Of a DNA stretch of 52,024 bases, positions 37,201 to 46,379 are shown in pieces. Where the stretch lies: positions 1 to 52,024 of the IMG/VR virus record IMGVR_UViG_3300008267_000235. One strand, 5' to 3'. The DNA is from a virus. Each line of letters opens with the position of its first letter. Position 1 is the first letter of the stretch. The translations under genes were made by a program, and so were the position numbers. Under the pieces are notes generated by a model that worked only from the letters and a program-made list of their open reading frames with translations, ran no database searches and was not told where the DNA came from.

Positions 37201-39023
37201 GCATTTTTCCTAACAGGATCATATTTTACGTCCCAAGCTGTGGTATGTACATCATCCATAAGACGTATGAATCCTTCAGCAGATGCCATGATGACCGCAA
37301 TCATGTTTCTTACTGTAGGTTTGAATCCTATTCCAGTTGCAGTGTCTTCAATTTTTCTCAACAATGAAGCTGTAATCTGACTCTCATATTCTGATAGTTT
37401 TTTATTCGCTTGTGTTTCTAACGTGGAAATCTCTTTGTCAAATCTTGCTTCACCTTCGAATATAAAGAAATCTAATGGGATTGGATTCAACAAAGCTCCA
37501 ATTGTTTGTCCAATGACCCCAAATGGTGAAGCCGTAATTTCGAATTCTTTAGGAATGAGAAGATTTGTGAATCTAGATATAATCTTGTTTTTATCTTCTT
37601 CTGTCGGATTAACTATACCTGTTTGAATACGTGTGGTTGCCTCCCAATCAATTGAATTTATTGTTGGAGACTCGTACCTAACCAAATCATATTTTATCGG
37701 GTTAGGTATGGGAGTTGGACCATTTGTTCCCAAAGTTGGATTGTTTGCTAATCCATCATTTGACTCAGTAATGATTTTTTGTAATTCAGATATTGCAGTG
37801 TCTTTAATCTCTCTAGATAGTTCTTTGAAGACATAAAGTTTCTGTTGACTATCCAATAAAATTATTGGTTTCGGGTCAAGAAATCTATTGAACCATGAAT
37901 TTGCCGCTCCTCGTACTGCACTAAAATATTGAACTAATGATTGTTTGTAGTTTCTAATGTTAGTCAGAGGTTCAACTTCCGCTTTTGGAAAAGATTGTGT
38001 GATAGTGGTTTCGAATTGTTGCAACTTATTCATAAGTTGTACTAATGTCAATTCAGGAAAATCTGGTGGAATTAAACCTTTAGCTTTGTATTCACTGTAA
38101 ACCTCAACTATTTTTTGATATCCCCTTTCCGCAACAATTTGGGTGACTACCGCTTGATTTGACCCAAGATTATTAGCACCTCGTTCTGCTTGTGTGCTTG
38201 CTTGTGATTCTGTAGCTTTATTTGGTTGTTGAGGTCCTTCGGGTGTTTGAGTTATGTCGAACCTTTGGCTGTACATGTGTGGTGCCGCCAATAAATGACC
38301 CATAGAAATTTCATTGAGAATATTAAACTTATATCCTATGAACACAAGTCGTATCTGATAATTTCCACTGAATCCGTTGAAGGAAGCATTAAACGTTTTT
38401 AAATTTAATTGATATCTAATAGCTTGACCATAATAACCTTTGAGTGTTAAATAAAATTGAGGGTAAGGCATGTTGAAGAAAGCGGCGTAAGGAGAATTAT
38501 TCCCTAATTGGAAAAGTGCCTTCCCTTGAACATCTTCTAACAACATTTCTACAGTTGGAATGAAACTTGTATTAGTTTTAATGTTAATCGAAGTAATTCC
38601 TAATAACCCATTATCCAAAACGCTTGTCTCATCAACTACAGAATTGATGAGGTATGGTTTGTCTCCGTTTCTTGGTATTTGTCCTATTTCAGACGGTTGG
38701 TTTTGTGCATTATACTTTGTAGAATTCTCTCCCGTAAGTTCATCGTAGTACCCTGATCCCAAAAAAGAATTTTTGGTTGGTTTGAGAAAGTTCATTTTAG
38801 CAACTGAAATAGTACCCACAGGTGCTCCCACAGCTAATTTCGTTCTTGGTAGAACGTCACACTCCAAGTTGGCATACATGACAAGATTCTCGTGGTCCAC
38901 GAGTCTATCTTTGATATTTCCAAAATTATCAACCGTTTTGTTTGGGTCGACTACGATAATATTATTGTAATCAAACTCTACTAAAATATTACCACTAGTG
39001 TCTGCTTGTATATTACCTGCCAT
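31272..39023 (-). CDS. Giant baseplate hub-like protein with IPT/TIG domain
   Basis: 2583 residues, very large for a hub. Around residues 1878-1910 the stretch NGPYMITDVSHSIQPGTFQT followed by TFDGVRQGI is characteristic of myovirus hub proteins (gp27/gpD-like fold). A Thr/Pro spacer (SPSVTPTPSPIPPEV) precedes an IPT/TIG Ig-like domain at ~2200-2290 (VVSTFSPAAGYTGTIVQVNG, RNFESVKSVRV). Further beta domains complete the C-terminus. The start overlaps the LysM-type gene by 11 bases. It probably holds hub and spike-attachment functions plus large decorations. Identification rests on few motifs. Confidence 0.7.
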   Translation of the reverse strand: MAGNIQADTSGNILVEFDYNNIIVVDPNKTVDNFGNIKDRLVDHENLVMYANLECDVLPRTKLAVGAPVGTISVAKMNFLKPTKNSFLGSGYYDELTGENSTKYNAQNQPSEIGQIPRNGDKPYLINSVVDETSVLDNGLLGITSINIKTNTSFIPTVEMLLEDVQGKALFQLGNNSPYAAFFNMPYPQFYLTLKGYYGQAIRYQLNLKTFNASFNGFSGNYQIRLVFIGYKFNILNEISMGHLLAAPHMYSQRFDITQTPEGPQQPNKATESQASTQAERGANNLGSNQAVVTQIVAERGYQKIVEVYSEYKAKGLIPPDFPELTLVQLMNKLQQFETTITQSFPKAEVEPLTNIRNYKQSLVQYFSAVRGAANSWFNRFLDPKPIILLDSQQKLYVFKELSREIKDTAISELQKIITESNDGLANNPTLGTNGPTPIPNPIKYDLVRYESPTINSIDWEATTRIQTGIVNPTEEDKNKIISRFTNLLIPKEFEITASPFGVIGQTIGALLNPIPLDFFIFEGEARFDKEISTLETQANKKLSEYESQITASLLRKIEDTATGIGFKPTVRNMIAVIMASAEGFIRLMDDVHTTAWDVKYDPVRKNAILDNTTSAPNTENVGQVVRDPLSLFGENELDVNAENSQIPVYPWPQFFVETPEDKKGRFQLKYIGDPSVVDLTQGYLYDKWPEVEFVEEYMRGLTQKFQNPTAPPPLDNESDTNIININAIEFPSNGLAYSNKEEIKFFYEIWERQFLTSHYSGLVRANSNQIDELIKLNIETEVNNIKNKLGISSPYLSLKLKNFNLNSSNYNDFLRNISNSGTGRAYQDYIRDFFVTPYIKVITENSFAILNTLELGRIPQTTAKSEALRKLISNAANDPLIVDTLPYTNQTWCLDNLSQSNSAVGNQVYDTKRSLTIFEPRKIISNFNDVYNYTFNRPVTNFSYLLNQNPSQNLDLLGLSSNVTYGPVGLNAFYLSRTPNEFAPTEGYVQGVTPTGAINFRSTTSMLNTPYFINAIQNGVYNSRISGNTYPYIQAAYLFLNSLPLATLREKYKSYSNGVTTDLDYISSSLKKFGAIHKLPYAWILKYGSIWHRYKKYKETSVDILQTAWKNFDYAGNYYPPTSSTTQIYYFRYDDAPRSTQLQSEGVASINMELGFYPKLINDFNVFYNGYDLYVDYTNKEIQDSFNGGLKIHNFSSSNLVDVKQQGKNLRFTTWSLLLPNVTPSAPIECAPEDNTVGADYFVLPSFGTPYNQASIACVTGQTTIPETIVDLTDNPSVFNGSVRCLWAAPNYGYFDSNQIAFPQPDSYINFINTGNTQTPLFFLSQDNYTKIEEVFSVFEKKILDSFELEFLNFCKSIGNVFTRQTNAIGQSPVDVNSNFKNFQSLFRSLMTVPRKQEGETEDSYFFNTIGNQYTIFQSGIKAFMEYDVIFKFGNPSFYQRRIFDSYLSYNNTLQVVDPITFRPYAPGTLPTLNGNVTLAESQAANPTAWTALETEVGFSTIRNVRYSQFGSYITDFFVDNNIEFTSQNVTLLAPIIKMYATQKLNNPNLSALQFQNQLENYLRRETDLQNNFLNGVLTGLRQPPPIGLPEQQQLPERTINSVTTGEQGKVEIYEVFKALNDKWIAGGDYKTKTLFEDFLFLDRASRNIGETILIDIFDLQDMFNKNSLNQAMSVFTFISGILIKNNFTVMPLPAYVNFYNAQDVTGVTTPKPEGSLEFANNLWGTFLDVDYRNASPKLVCFYVGKPSQYLDLPKGNFKFRDDGFDLRRASESPLIENIQGKKDWALSNKVVGFNVDIGLRNQNIFYSFTVSQDNGVATSEVINTTLNMVDQSSGRAVATQNVSLYNLYKQRSYKASVVSLGNALLQPTMYFNLRHVPMFNGPYMITDVSHSIQPGTFQTTFDGVRQGIYDLPAIDSFLQSINQNLITQLEELLLINKDEPSKSGTTNNIKSTEVVQKAENTLDTTNSCTLKITSEVYLNASPGYVPVTSQFSGVTPTDFANALRRILPNDVDLQTIIYCISYIRTYQQDSNSGLGNFYAVNNNLANISLSIDWSESVSEFSKNRNYTCVNIRTNPSTTSSEPIAHFDSLDSYINFMRGRLLSNKERIIRLGLAKYYVCFWPKNNISEEYYNTNYSEFKQTRDTFTKALASATQIGLISKNKSIELDKTNKESDTETSSPSVTPTPSPIPPEVGQTCPPPVVSTFSPAAGYTGTIVQVNGRNFESVKSVRVINKDVELKDITVFNSETLRFNLPNIEIPEGQDVATGRISVTTEYGTFESLVDFTFNPTLKNVTVSSAGGNENVGKTEVVPISEQEKIGGSSNLQDTMLNPPMFVSEKINNELGTEILTVKIDQNDYVGGVWKINPQVEYTYTFDSIEVGSNNTVTRSSIESSQSSQLLGFVSSDGQTFSITRQQFIDAEFKDLIEMEKGKRLEMNASILLTAIPEDKIKNPKNSYKSERFRIIIPSSETGVQPEGSLSFIQRSNDVALPPYQGPLYYNIRKPDGGFVTFRFNCPRCIISKVFVATSTNQTTPLNITITNNSDTKYTNVIDVNSTQRLVLSVVYVNANNNGTFTATSNSFTL

Positions 39024-39336
39024 AATAATAAAAATGATTTTCTAATGCTGCCTTATAATCCTGTAATGATGGTATTAAAGGAAAAGGAATAATCAATATA
39101 GCTCCATCATATATATTATTTTCCAATCCTCCGAACTGAGGATTTGCCTGTAAAATTAACCACCCAAAGACAGGTGAATTATAAAATTCTTGAGAAACCT
39201 TATCTAATCTACTTTTAGCAACTTTATAAATAAAAACTTTATCTGTAGGTTTTCCTGGCAGATTCACAAAGGGAACAACTGTTTGTTCCCCATTGATAAT
39301 AAAATCACTATATCTATTCCAATATTGACTCGCCAT
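39013..39336 (-). CDS. Baseplate protein with LysM-like fold (gp53/gpX type)
   Basis: 107 residues. The core KVFIYKVAKSRLDKVSQEFY followed by NSPVFGWLILQAN, then DGAILIIPFP, follows the short LysM pattern (Y-x-V-x-x-x-D-x-L...FG-W-L-I-x-x-N...G-x-x-L-x-I-P) found in P2 gpX and in T4 gp53. Such proteins sit at the hub-tube interface or wedge. The ATG overlaps the upstream stop as TAATG, and the gene overlaps the hub-like gene, as expected for a hub assembly set. Confidence 0.82.
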   Translation of the reverse strand: MASQYWNRYSDFIINGEQTVVPFVNLPGKPTDKVFIYKVAKSRLDKVSQEFYNSPVFGWLILQANPQFGGLENNIYDGAILIIPFPLIPSLQDYKAALENHFYYYGR

Positions 39337-42300
39337 TAGTTAAGTTTCGCTTTTGATATATAAGTTTTCGGAATATCATTACCATTTACATCGTTCCAAG
39401 TCATCACATTTGTGTTCTGATTTGTCGTATTCGCCAAACCTTTTATTAAACTTTCTTTCGAACTTTTTTGACTTGGTCCCGCGTTGTCTACTGTGGTAAA
39501 AGTAAAATTCCTTTGTTTGTTTTTATCGAATGGTGTATAAATTAAATAATCTTTCAAATCGTTTTTTTCCAAATTATCAATAAATGATTTGGTAATATTA
39601 TTTTCTTCTAAAAACACAGGTTTAGCAATAGAAATCCAATATGAATCAAATATTTTTTCCAAGTCAGGTGTTGGTGTCGAACTTGACAAAACATTTCCAA
39701 TCATTTGTTGTTTGAAGGTTTCATATTTTTTTTCATCTACCACATCTTCTGATACAATCATATACACTCTTCTGAATGAGTCATCACCAAATAAAGAATT
39801 TTTACTGAATGGATTGAAAACTTTTTGTACTGTAACAGAATCAGATTTTCCGTTTGTTACTTTAGGTACTAAAACACCTTCATAACTGACCCCATTATAA
39901 GAGAATGTCTTAGGACTTTGTATTTTCAGATTGAATTCTTGAATATTTTGTTGTACTTTCAAAGTATCCGCTTTCAATTCCAAAAAGGTGTTTGCAGCTG
40001 TAGATGTTGTGTGTACATCGGGTGTACCTGATGTCACATAAATTAACACGGGACCATTTTTAGCTTGAAGTCCATCAGTACCTGAATTGGCATTATCAGG
40101 GTCAAAAAGAATTGTGTTTAATCTACCCCAAGTTTGAAGATAAGTTTGTTCTTCATTAACCAAACCTTGAGTAATAGTTGAAATTGCATTTTGAAATGAC
40201 CCTCGTTTTCTTGAAACAAAATTGTAATAATTTTCTTTCAATACCCTTATTATAGCTGGAGATAAATTTTTTGAAGGTTGAGAAATAAACTTAATGTATC
40301 CTTCGGTGTCATCCTTTATATTTTTGTCCAATTCCGCAAAAATTTCGTCAAACCTCTTCTCAAAATTATTTGGTTTTCCAAATAGAATTATTTCTCCATT
40401 GTCAATTGTAGAATTACCTTTGGTATAATTTCTTTCTAACATCCACTGCTGTCTCACAGCGTTGTTATATTGGTTTACACTTTCCTTGGTTTTATTGATT
40501 ACGTTTGTAAAATAGTTCTGAGTGTCATCGATTACTTTGGTCATAAATCCATTGTAACTGATTACTCCCGTTGTTGTTCCTCCTGAATTAGTAACCGAAC
40601 TTATTACTGTTCCAATAGTATTATTATTATCTTGACCATTGTTTGGAGGGGCACTATTGACTCCAGGTATTGGTGGTGGTTGAACGTCTCCAAAAAATTC
40701 ATCGAATAATGTTTTCAAAGAATCAATGTCCGTAGCATCGGCCCTATCATCATAGATTTCCGTGTTTGCATAATAGTTGAATGTCAATGCATTTTGCAGT
40801 TTATCGATGGATTCTTTCAATCCACTACCACCAACAAAGTCGAAACTTAAAGTTACATTTGCAATCATTGGTTGTACACCAATACCTTCAGGATTAATAT
40901 CCAATCCTTCGTAATTTATTTGTAAACTTCTTGGAATAATTTTGGTGTTATAGAAATCCCCAACTCTCAATACTAATACAGGAGGTGCACCAAATGTTGT
41001 ATTTACCGCATTGTTATATTGTAATTGGACAGGACTATCTGGTGTTGCTTGTTTTTTGGTTGGAATAGTATCTCCTGGTCTCATACATTGTTGTAAGAAT
41101 GTCAATCTCGAGTTCAAACCTTCAGGTGTCATTGAATGGAATGAAGGCTGAAAGTATTTCAATTTTTCTCTGAGGTTGTCGTATACCATTGGAGTTTGTT
41201 CTTTTATTGTTTCAAAGTAATCACATTCGGTCAATAGAGCTCTAACAACCTTCACGGTTATATTATCTTTTCTTACCCATTCTTGAGTAATTACTGGTTC
41301 AGGTACAGTTGTAGTTATTACATCTCCAACAACTACTGGAATTGGTCCTCCTCCCGTGGTTGGATTTGTTTGACTTCCAGGTCCATTGTTCGGCCCTGTT
41401 TGAGTTTGTGGTACATTTAAAGTTGAAACAATTTCAGAAATATATGATCTTCTACATGCCATCGCACCGATTGTGAATACCTCTTTAGCACCAACTTGAA
41501 TGTCCCCACCTACATTAGCAGTATCAGTACAACCAAAAGTTTTTCCATTTGGTTCGAAATTTGCAGGAACGAATGGACCATCCGTTTTATCATCTTTTAT
41601 TTTTTTTGGATTTGAAACTGCAACTTCTCCCAAAGCTCCTGTTTGTCTATTTCTATCCAAAGGGGCTTCTTTAATTAAAAGTCTTTGTTGATTTACGAAA
41701 GTTTTAGTTGCATTATTTTCTGCAAAGAATTTAGTTGTCGCAACAACTCTTCTTTTTGCCAATTCATCATTATATGATGAGGTTTGTGGGGCGGAACAAC
41801 TCGAACTAATATAAACTGTTACGGTTCCTTCCGTGTTGGTGGTAAGTTGTTTTCCTAATTCAATAGCAAAGTTATTCATTGCTTGATAGTTAGGAGTTAC
41901 AACTGTATCAAAAAAAGTTCTTGTTTCTGCAGAATTAGGCTTCGTAAGATATAAATTTTTGTCTTCTGTTGTGTACCTGTTATATTCGGTAGTATAATTT
42001 ATAGTTGTGTTGGGTTTTGGGTAATCATTTCCGAAATAAAATCCAAGTTGATAATAGTCTTTAAAAAGATCATTTGTGTTTCCTCCATTACCTGATTGAG
42101 ATATTGGTTGAGTTGTTGAACCTGGATCATCATTACCACTTTGAATTGTTCCTTTTATATAAACAAGTTGTTCTCTCGTTACTTCTTTCGAGGAAATAGC
42201 TTGTTGTAACTCAAACAAATCATTCGGATTTATTGTTGTGTAAGTTTGTGCTAATTGATAAATGTCAAATTTTCTACATCCTGCAAAGAATGAGTCCAAT

Positions 42301-44441
42301 ATACTATTGATTCTATTGTTGTCGTTCTCACCTTTCAACACTTTATTTACAATTACATTAAGCACAGACGGATGATCTACAACAATTTTCCATTGTAAAG
42401 TTCCACCTCTCGATGTATTTTTGTAAGTATAAATTGGTTCGGGTCTACCTAAGAAATCATTTGAATTCCAATTTGCTGTCACACTTTCATTAAATGTTAA
42501 TCCATAAGGAGGAAACCACATAACTCTACCTCCATTTGGACCTCTTTCACATACAGGTAAGTCTGCAGTTGAAAAACCTGGTGTACTCGACGTTCTCCAT
42601 GCCAAATTTTCCAACGAAAACATGTATTTTTTTGCAACGGCATTATCAACTGTTCCAATTAAGTTGGTTGAATCTTGGCCACCCTCCTGTTTATTCGGAA
42701 CAATATTTAAGTTATAAGTTTTATCCAAAACGGAATTTGCAAATCTTCTTCCCTCAGTAGTAATACCATCTGTTTTTTGTAAATCATTATATTGTAAGTA
42801 AGGAACATCTTTAGCAAAAACTCTACAATATTCCGTTCCAGTTTCTCTACCGTCATCGTCAAACAAATATCTCAACACTCTCGACCCTTTTGTCATTTCT
42901 TTATATCCATCATTGAAAACTTTACTGACTTGGTCTATTGCATTTCCTACGTGTTGGAGACGTCTCCCTCCTTGTGGTTGACTATCAATAAGTCTTTGTG
43001 TGTTGTCAAGTATAGAGTTTGGTCTAAACTCATTATTGACTGACTCTGTGTTTACATAAGATGAAGGTCTAAAATCTTCATCTGGTTCTGAAACTTCTCC
43101 ACCTATACCTACTTTTTTTCCAGCATTCCCTTTATATTTTGGAGAGACCCATGTAAAACCCCCCTCAATACCACCTCCGTCACTATAGGTTGGTCCATTT
43201 GCACCCAACTTAATTGATTGACTTGGTCCTTCATAAAGTTGTGCCAACTCAGAAGGTCCATATACTGGAGATTGTTGTTCGATTCCGAATTGATTTACAG
43301 GAACATCTCCTGCTGGTGAAAATACTTGAGATGGATTGGAGTTAATATTTCCAACATAAAAGTTACTGTTGTCAGAAACTGTACCCAACAAAGTTCCACC
43401 CAATCTTTGGAAAAAGTTCCTTGGAAAATTCGGTTTGTATCGGTTGAAATCTATGTTTTTGAACAATCGAGACCTTTGACCTGCTCCCATGTTATTAAAC
43501 ATGATTTGAGATCCAGTCTCTCCTCCACCCATTAAACGGTTAAAAAATTTCCCAACACCACTTCGTCTAAAAGCATTTGATAGTTGTTGGATAGTTGTAG
43601 GTTGACCTAAAGTGATATTTTTGTCAAAGTATGAACCAGGAATTGGAGATACAGGTAGAATACTTCCTCCAAGTCTCAAAGCAAAATTAGTTGCCGCAAG
43701 AATCGGATTAGCCGTAACAGTGATTGTGTAATTGGGTTCTATGATTGGTACAACCCCTGTAAGTATATTTACAATGTCAGTACCACTTGATACGTTCAAA
43801 ATATTTGCTCTTCCGAGTGTATCTTGTCGTATTTGGGCTGCAATTCTATCCTCAAACTCTTTTCTTAAAGTTTGAGCACCGAGTCTTGCAATAAATGAGT
43901 CTTGACTCAACAATCCATTACTACCGCTTGGATCGGGAGAAAGTAAAATAGATAGAGGACTATAGGTCGATGATACAAATGTCGTTGGATATGGTTGATT
44001 GTTAGAGGTATTTGTCGTCAACGGACGTGACAATGAATCGAAAAATTCTGCACTGTCTAATACAGTTTCACTACCATTTGAAAAAACATTCAGTGGTTTC
44101 CACCTAAGTGATTCCTCACTACCTTGTTGTACTATGTTCGCATCTTGATAATTGTAAATACCTTCGTTTGATTTGGTATTTAACAACTGACCTGGATCGG
44201 GTACTTGTTCATATCCACCAGGATTACCGTATTGATTTAGAGGGAATAATTTATTTGCAAAAGAAGGCTCGTCAATCAATTTGTCAGGACTATCTTGTAC
44301 TGAAGAATCTGATTGGATATATTCCGTATCTATTGGTTGAGTTGGTCTATTTGGTGCTTTAGCATAAGGAGTCAAATTCCTTGTCAAAAGTTTTTTTCTA
44401 AACCCTTCAGTATTTGCTAAATCTAATAACGGACTTGCCAT
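39336..44441 (-). CDS. Giant baseplate/tail protein with OmpA-like domain
   Basis: 1701 residues. The N-terminal ~550 residues are unassigned and Asn/Gln/Pro-rich. Around 620-720 comes a conserved phage-type block: GGRVMWFPPYGLTFNESV, then SNDFLGRPEPIYTYKNTSRG and IVVDHPSVLN. Residues ~835-935 resemble an OmpA C-terminal domain (TVTVYISSSCSAP, then YNDELAKRRVVATTKFFAEN), a fold that binds peptidoglycan. A helix-rich C-terminal third follows. The gene lies between tape measure and LysM-like protein, and its stop overlaps the next ATG. It probably combines baseplate structure with cell-wall contact. It has a TATTTAT motif. Confidence 0.7.
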   Translation of the reverse strand: MASPLLDLANTEGFRKKLLTRNLTPYAKAPNRPTQPIDTEYIQSDSSVQDSPDKLIDEPSFANKLFPLNQYGNPGGYEQVPDPGQLLNTKSNEGIYNYQDANIVQQGSEESLRWKPLNVFSNGSETVLDSAEFFDSLSRPLTTNTSNNQPYPTTFVSSTYSPLSILLSPDPSGSNGLLSQDSFIARLGAQTLRKEFEDRIAAQIRQDTLGRANILNVSSGTDIVNILTGVVPIIEPNYTITVTANPILAATNFALRLGGSILPVSPIPGSYFDKNITLGQPTTIQQLSNAFRRSGVGKFFNRLMGGGETGSQIMFNNMGAGQRSRLFKNIDFNRYKPNFPRNFFQRLGGTLLGTVSDNSNFYVGNINSNPSQVFSPAGDVPVNQFGIEQQSPVYGPSELAQLYEGPSQSIKLGANGPTYSDGGGIEGGFTWVSPKYKGNAGKKVGIGGEVSEPDEDFRPSSYVNTESVNNEFRPNSILDNTQRLIDSQPQGGRRLQHVGNAIDQVSKVFNDGYKEMTKGSRVLRYLFDDDGRETGTEYCRVFAKDVPYLQYNDLQKTDGITTEGRRFANSVLDKTYNLNIVPNKQEGGQDSTNLIGTVDNAVAKKYMFSLENLAWRTSSTPGFSTADLPVCERGPNGGRVMWFPPYGLTFNESVTANWNSNDFLGRPEPIYTYKNTSRGGTLQWKIVVDHPSVLNVIVNKVLKGENDNNRINSILDSFFAGCRKFDIYQLAQTYTTINPNDLFELQQAISSKEVTREQLVYIKGTIQSGNDDPGSTTQPISQSGNGGNTNDLFKDYYQLGFYFGNDYPKPNTTINYTTEYNRYTTEDKNLYLTKPNSAETRTFFDTVVTPNYQAMNNFAIELGKQLTTNTEGTVTVYISSSCSAPQTSSYNDELAKRRVVATTKFFAENNATKTFVNQQRLLIKEAPLDRNRQTGALGEVAVSNPKKIKDDKTDGPFVPANFEPNGKTFGCTDTANVGGDIQVGAKEVFTIGAMACRRSYISEIVSTLNVPQTQTGPNNGPGSQTNPTTGGGPIPVVVGDVITTTVPEPVITQEWVRKDNITVKVVRALLTECDYFETIKEQTPMVYDNLREKLKYFQPSFHSMTPEGLNSRLTFLQQCMRPGDTIPTKKQATPDSPVQLQYNNAVNTTFGAPPVLVLRVGDFYNTKIIPRSLQINYEGLDINPEGIGVQPMIANVTLSFDFVGGSGLKESIDKLQNALTFNYYANTEIYDDRADATDIDSLKTLFDEFFGDVQPPPIPGVNSAPPNNGQDNNNTIGTVISSVTNSGGTTTGVISYNGFMTKVIDDTQNYFTNVINKTKESVNQYNNAVRQQWMLERNYTKGNSTIDNGEIILFGKPNNFEKRFDEIFAELDKNIKDDTEGYIKFISQPSKNLSPAIIRVLKENYYNFVSRKRGSFQNAISTITQGLVNEEQTYLQTWGRLNTILFDPDNANSGTDGLQAKNGPVLIYVTSGTPDVHTTSTAANTFLELKADTLKVQQNIQEFNLKIQSPKTFSYNGVSYEGVLVPKVTNGKSDSVTVQKVFNPFSKNSLFGDDSFRRVYMIVSEDVVDEKKYETFKQQMIGNVLSSSTPTPDLEKIFDSYWISIAKPVFLEENNITKSFIDNLEKNDLKDYLIYTPFDKNKQRNFTFTTVDNAGPSQKSSKESLIKGLANTTNQNTNVMTWNDVNGNDIPKTYISKAKLN

Positions 44442-44455
44442 TTATATTTTTCTTA

Positions 44456-44462
44456 ATAAATA
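44456..44462 (-). promoter_or_regulatory. TATTTAT late-promoter-like motif
   Basis: The coding strand reads CTATTTATTAAG 15-21 bases upstream of the 1701-aa gene, within the short gap after the tape measure stop. Confidence 0.55.
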
Positions 44463-44483
44463 GAATCTTAATGTTTTTTATTA

Positions 44484-46355
44484 TCAACTTGAGTAAGGTG
44501 ATGCAGTTGGCTTCAATGGATTTTCTGAATCACTTATATCCATGATATAATTTCTGAAACTTTGTTCATTTACAACTTGTTGGAATATTTTCATCCAATT
44601 CTCTTTTTCTTGTGGTGTTGTATTAGCTGGTGGGTTAGTAAAATTGTGATTAATATTTAAATTTCCATTAACAGAAACATTCGAGTTTTGTTGTACGTTT
44701 TGTCTAACAGTTTTGGTCAATGATTCGTCGCCTGCCGAGATTCCTCCGACTGTGACATTAGTTCCAGTTTGACTTTGTGTTGCGTTCTGAGATTTATTTT
44801 CTATAGGTTGAATGTTTTGGTTCATTAATTTACCAGCTAAACTGTCTAAAAGTGGCCCTAAATTATCAGAAATTGCACGTCCTGTGTCCGTTGAAACATT
44901 TTTCCCAAGTTCTGCAGATATATCTCCAGCAGCTTGTTTAATGGTTCCCAAAGAAGATGATTGTAATTCACCGAAAATACCTTCAGCATTTGAAATCAAT
45001 AAGTTTTCGATATCAGTTGCACTTGCACCCGAAGCAATTTTTTCGGCTAAACCTTGTTTCAAATCTGCAGCGGATCGGTCTGTCATGTCTCTTACCTCCT
45101 CAGCTGTGACTGCTTGACCACCAACTCTACCTATTACTTCAGCAGTTTCACGAATACCCTCACTCACATCCTGAAAAGTATCACTGGTCAATGCACCACC
45201 TACGAGAACCCCTAATATAGCTGCAACATCATTTGCGATTATTTCATCAGTCCTAAGTTGTTCTCTTCCAATTTCCTCTAAAGTTTTTGGTCCCTCTTTC
45301 TGTTCCTGAATGAGTTTGTCAAATTCAGGTTGTGATAATTCTGACAATTCTTTTTTCGTTCCATCTTCCAAAGTAACTTTATAAGTTCCTCCCTCCATTT
45401 TAGCAATATTAGCCAAATATTGTTTGTCCTCTTCATTTACTATGGATAGACCCGCGGCGTCTATTGCAGATAAACGTTTATCTGCTTCAGCCGCCGCCAA
45501 ACCAAGTTTAGTCATCTCACTTGCCGAAACTCCTGTTTGGTTTTGTAACTCTCTAAGTGTTAAAACCCCTTGTGGATTTATCTTAAAGGTTTTAGTTTTT
45601 TCATCGAAATATGTAAATTGTTTTGCAACTTCAACCAAACTGTCTTGTAAACCTGAAGGGTCATTGATTGATTGATTCATCAATTGAAATGGGTCAACTA
45701 AATTTCCAGCTGAAACTCCTAATCTTTGGAATGCTGCTGCGGTTTCAATAGCACCTTCTGGTGTTAAAACTTTGTCAGCTAATCTAAAAGTTTCACCCAT
45801 GTCAAATCTCAACATAGATGCTTGTGCCGCCATTTTAGTTAATCCTCTTACTCCATCTTCGAACTGAAAACGGTTCATTTGGTCCATGTTTTTTGAAACA
45901 TCACCAAAAACCTGTTTAGCATTTCCCCCTATGCTTTGTACATATTGCATAGATTCTTCGAGTGCCTTTGGTATGGATTCTATACCAATACCAACATCAA
46001 GAAAACTATTAGCTAAAGATTCTGCACTTGTACCTAAAACTTTCGATGCCGCATATAATTTTTCAACTTCTTCTGAAGTTGCAACAACGTTCCTCCTTGA
46101 AGCTTGAGCTACATCACTTATTATTGCTGATACATCTTTTAAGTCACCACCAAGTCTTCTAACATTTGGCAGAGCATCGACTAACGATTTTTGTAACTCA
46201 AAAATCCTTTCTCTCCCTTGAGTAAAAGTTCTTAAAATATCATTACTGAATTCGGAGAGTGCCTTCTGTGATTCTAATAAATCAATTTTTTTTGCTCCCA
46301 AAGCATCTCCCGATACTCCCCCCGCCGCAGGTGTTGTTGGTGTATTTTGAAACAT
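44484..46355 (-). CDS. Tail tape measure protein
   Basis: 623 residues, strongly helical. The pattern is that of a TMP N-terminal domain: DVSAIISDVAQASRRNVVAT, EEVEKLYAASKVLGTSAESL, and AAFQRLGVSAGNLV, resembling minor tail/TMP families. A short hydrophobic helix (VAAILGVLVGGAL, ~375-390) could act in membrane passage. The C-terminus is Gln/Asn-rich and ends in a short helix. It follows the chaperone gene pair, the normal order in tails. With the usual ~0.15 nm per residue the tail would be roughly 90 nm (inference). Confidence 0.82.
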   Translation of the reverse strand: MFQNTPTTPAAGGVSGDALGAKKIDLLESQKALSEFSNDILRTFTQGRERIFELQKSLVDALPNVRRLGGDLKDVSAIISDVAQASRRNVVATSEEVEKLYAASKVLGTSAESLANSFLDVGIGIESIPKALEESMQYVQSIGGNAKQVFGDVSKNMDQMNRFQFEDGVRGLTKMAAQASMLRFDMGETFRLADKVLTPEGAIETAAAFQRLGVSAGNLVDPFQLMNQSINDPSGLQDSLVEVAKQFTYFDEKTKTFKINPQGVLTLRELQNQTGVSASEMTKLGLAAAEADKRLSAIDAAGLSIVNEEDKQYLANIAKMEGGTYKVTLEDGTKKELSELSQPEFDKLIQEQKEGPKTLEEIGREQLRTDEIIANDVAAILGVLVGGALTSDTFQDVSEGIRETAEVIGRVGGQAVTAEEVRDMTDRSAADLKQGLAEKIASGASATDIENLLISNAEGIFGELQSSSLGTIKQAAGDISAELGKNVSTDTGRAISDNLGPLLDSLAGKLMNQNIQPIENKSQNATQSQTGTNVTVGGISAGDESLTKTVRQNVQQNSNVSVNGNLNINHNFTNPPANTTPQEKENWMKIFQQVVNEQSFRNYIMDISDSENPLKPTASPYSS

Positions 46356-46372
46356 AATTTTTAACTATACAT

Positions 46373-46379
46373 ATAAATA
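46373..46379 (-). promoter_or_regulatory. TATTTAT late-promoter-like motif
   Basis: The coding strand reads GTATTTATATG 18-24 bases upstream of the tape measure. It sits directly in the T-rich tail of the preceding terminator. Confidence 0.55.
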
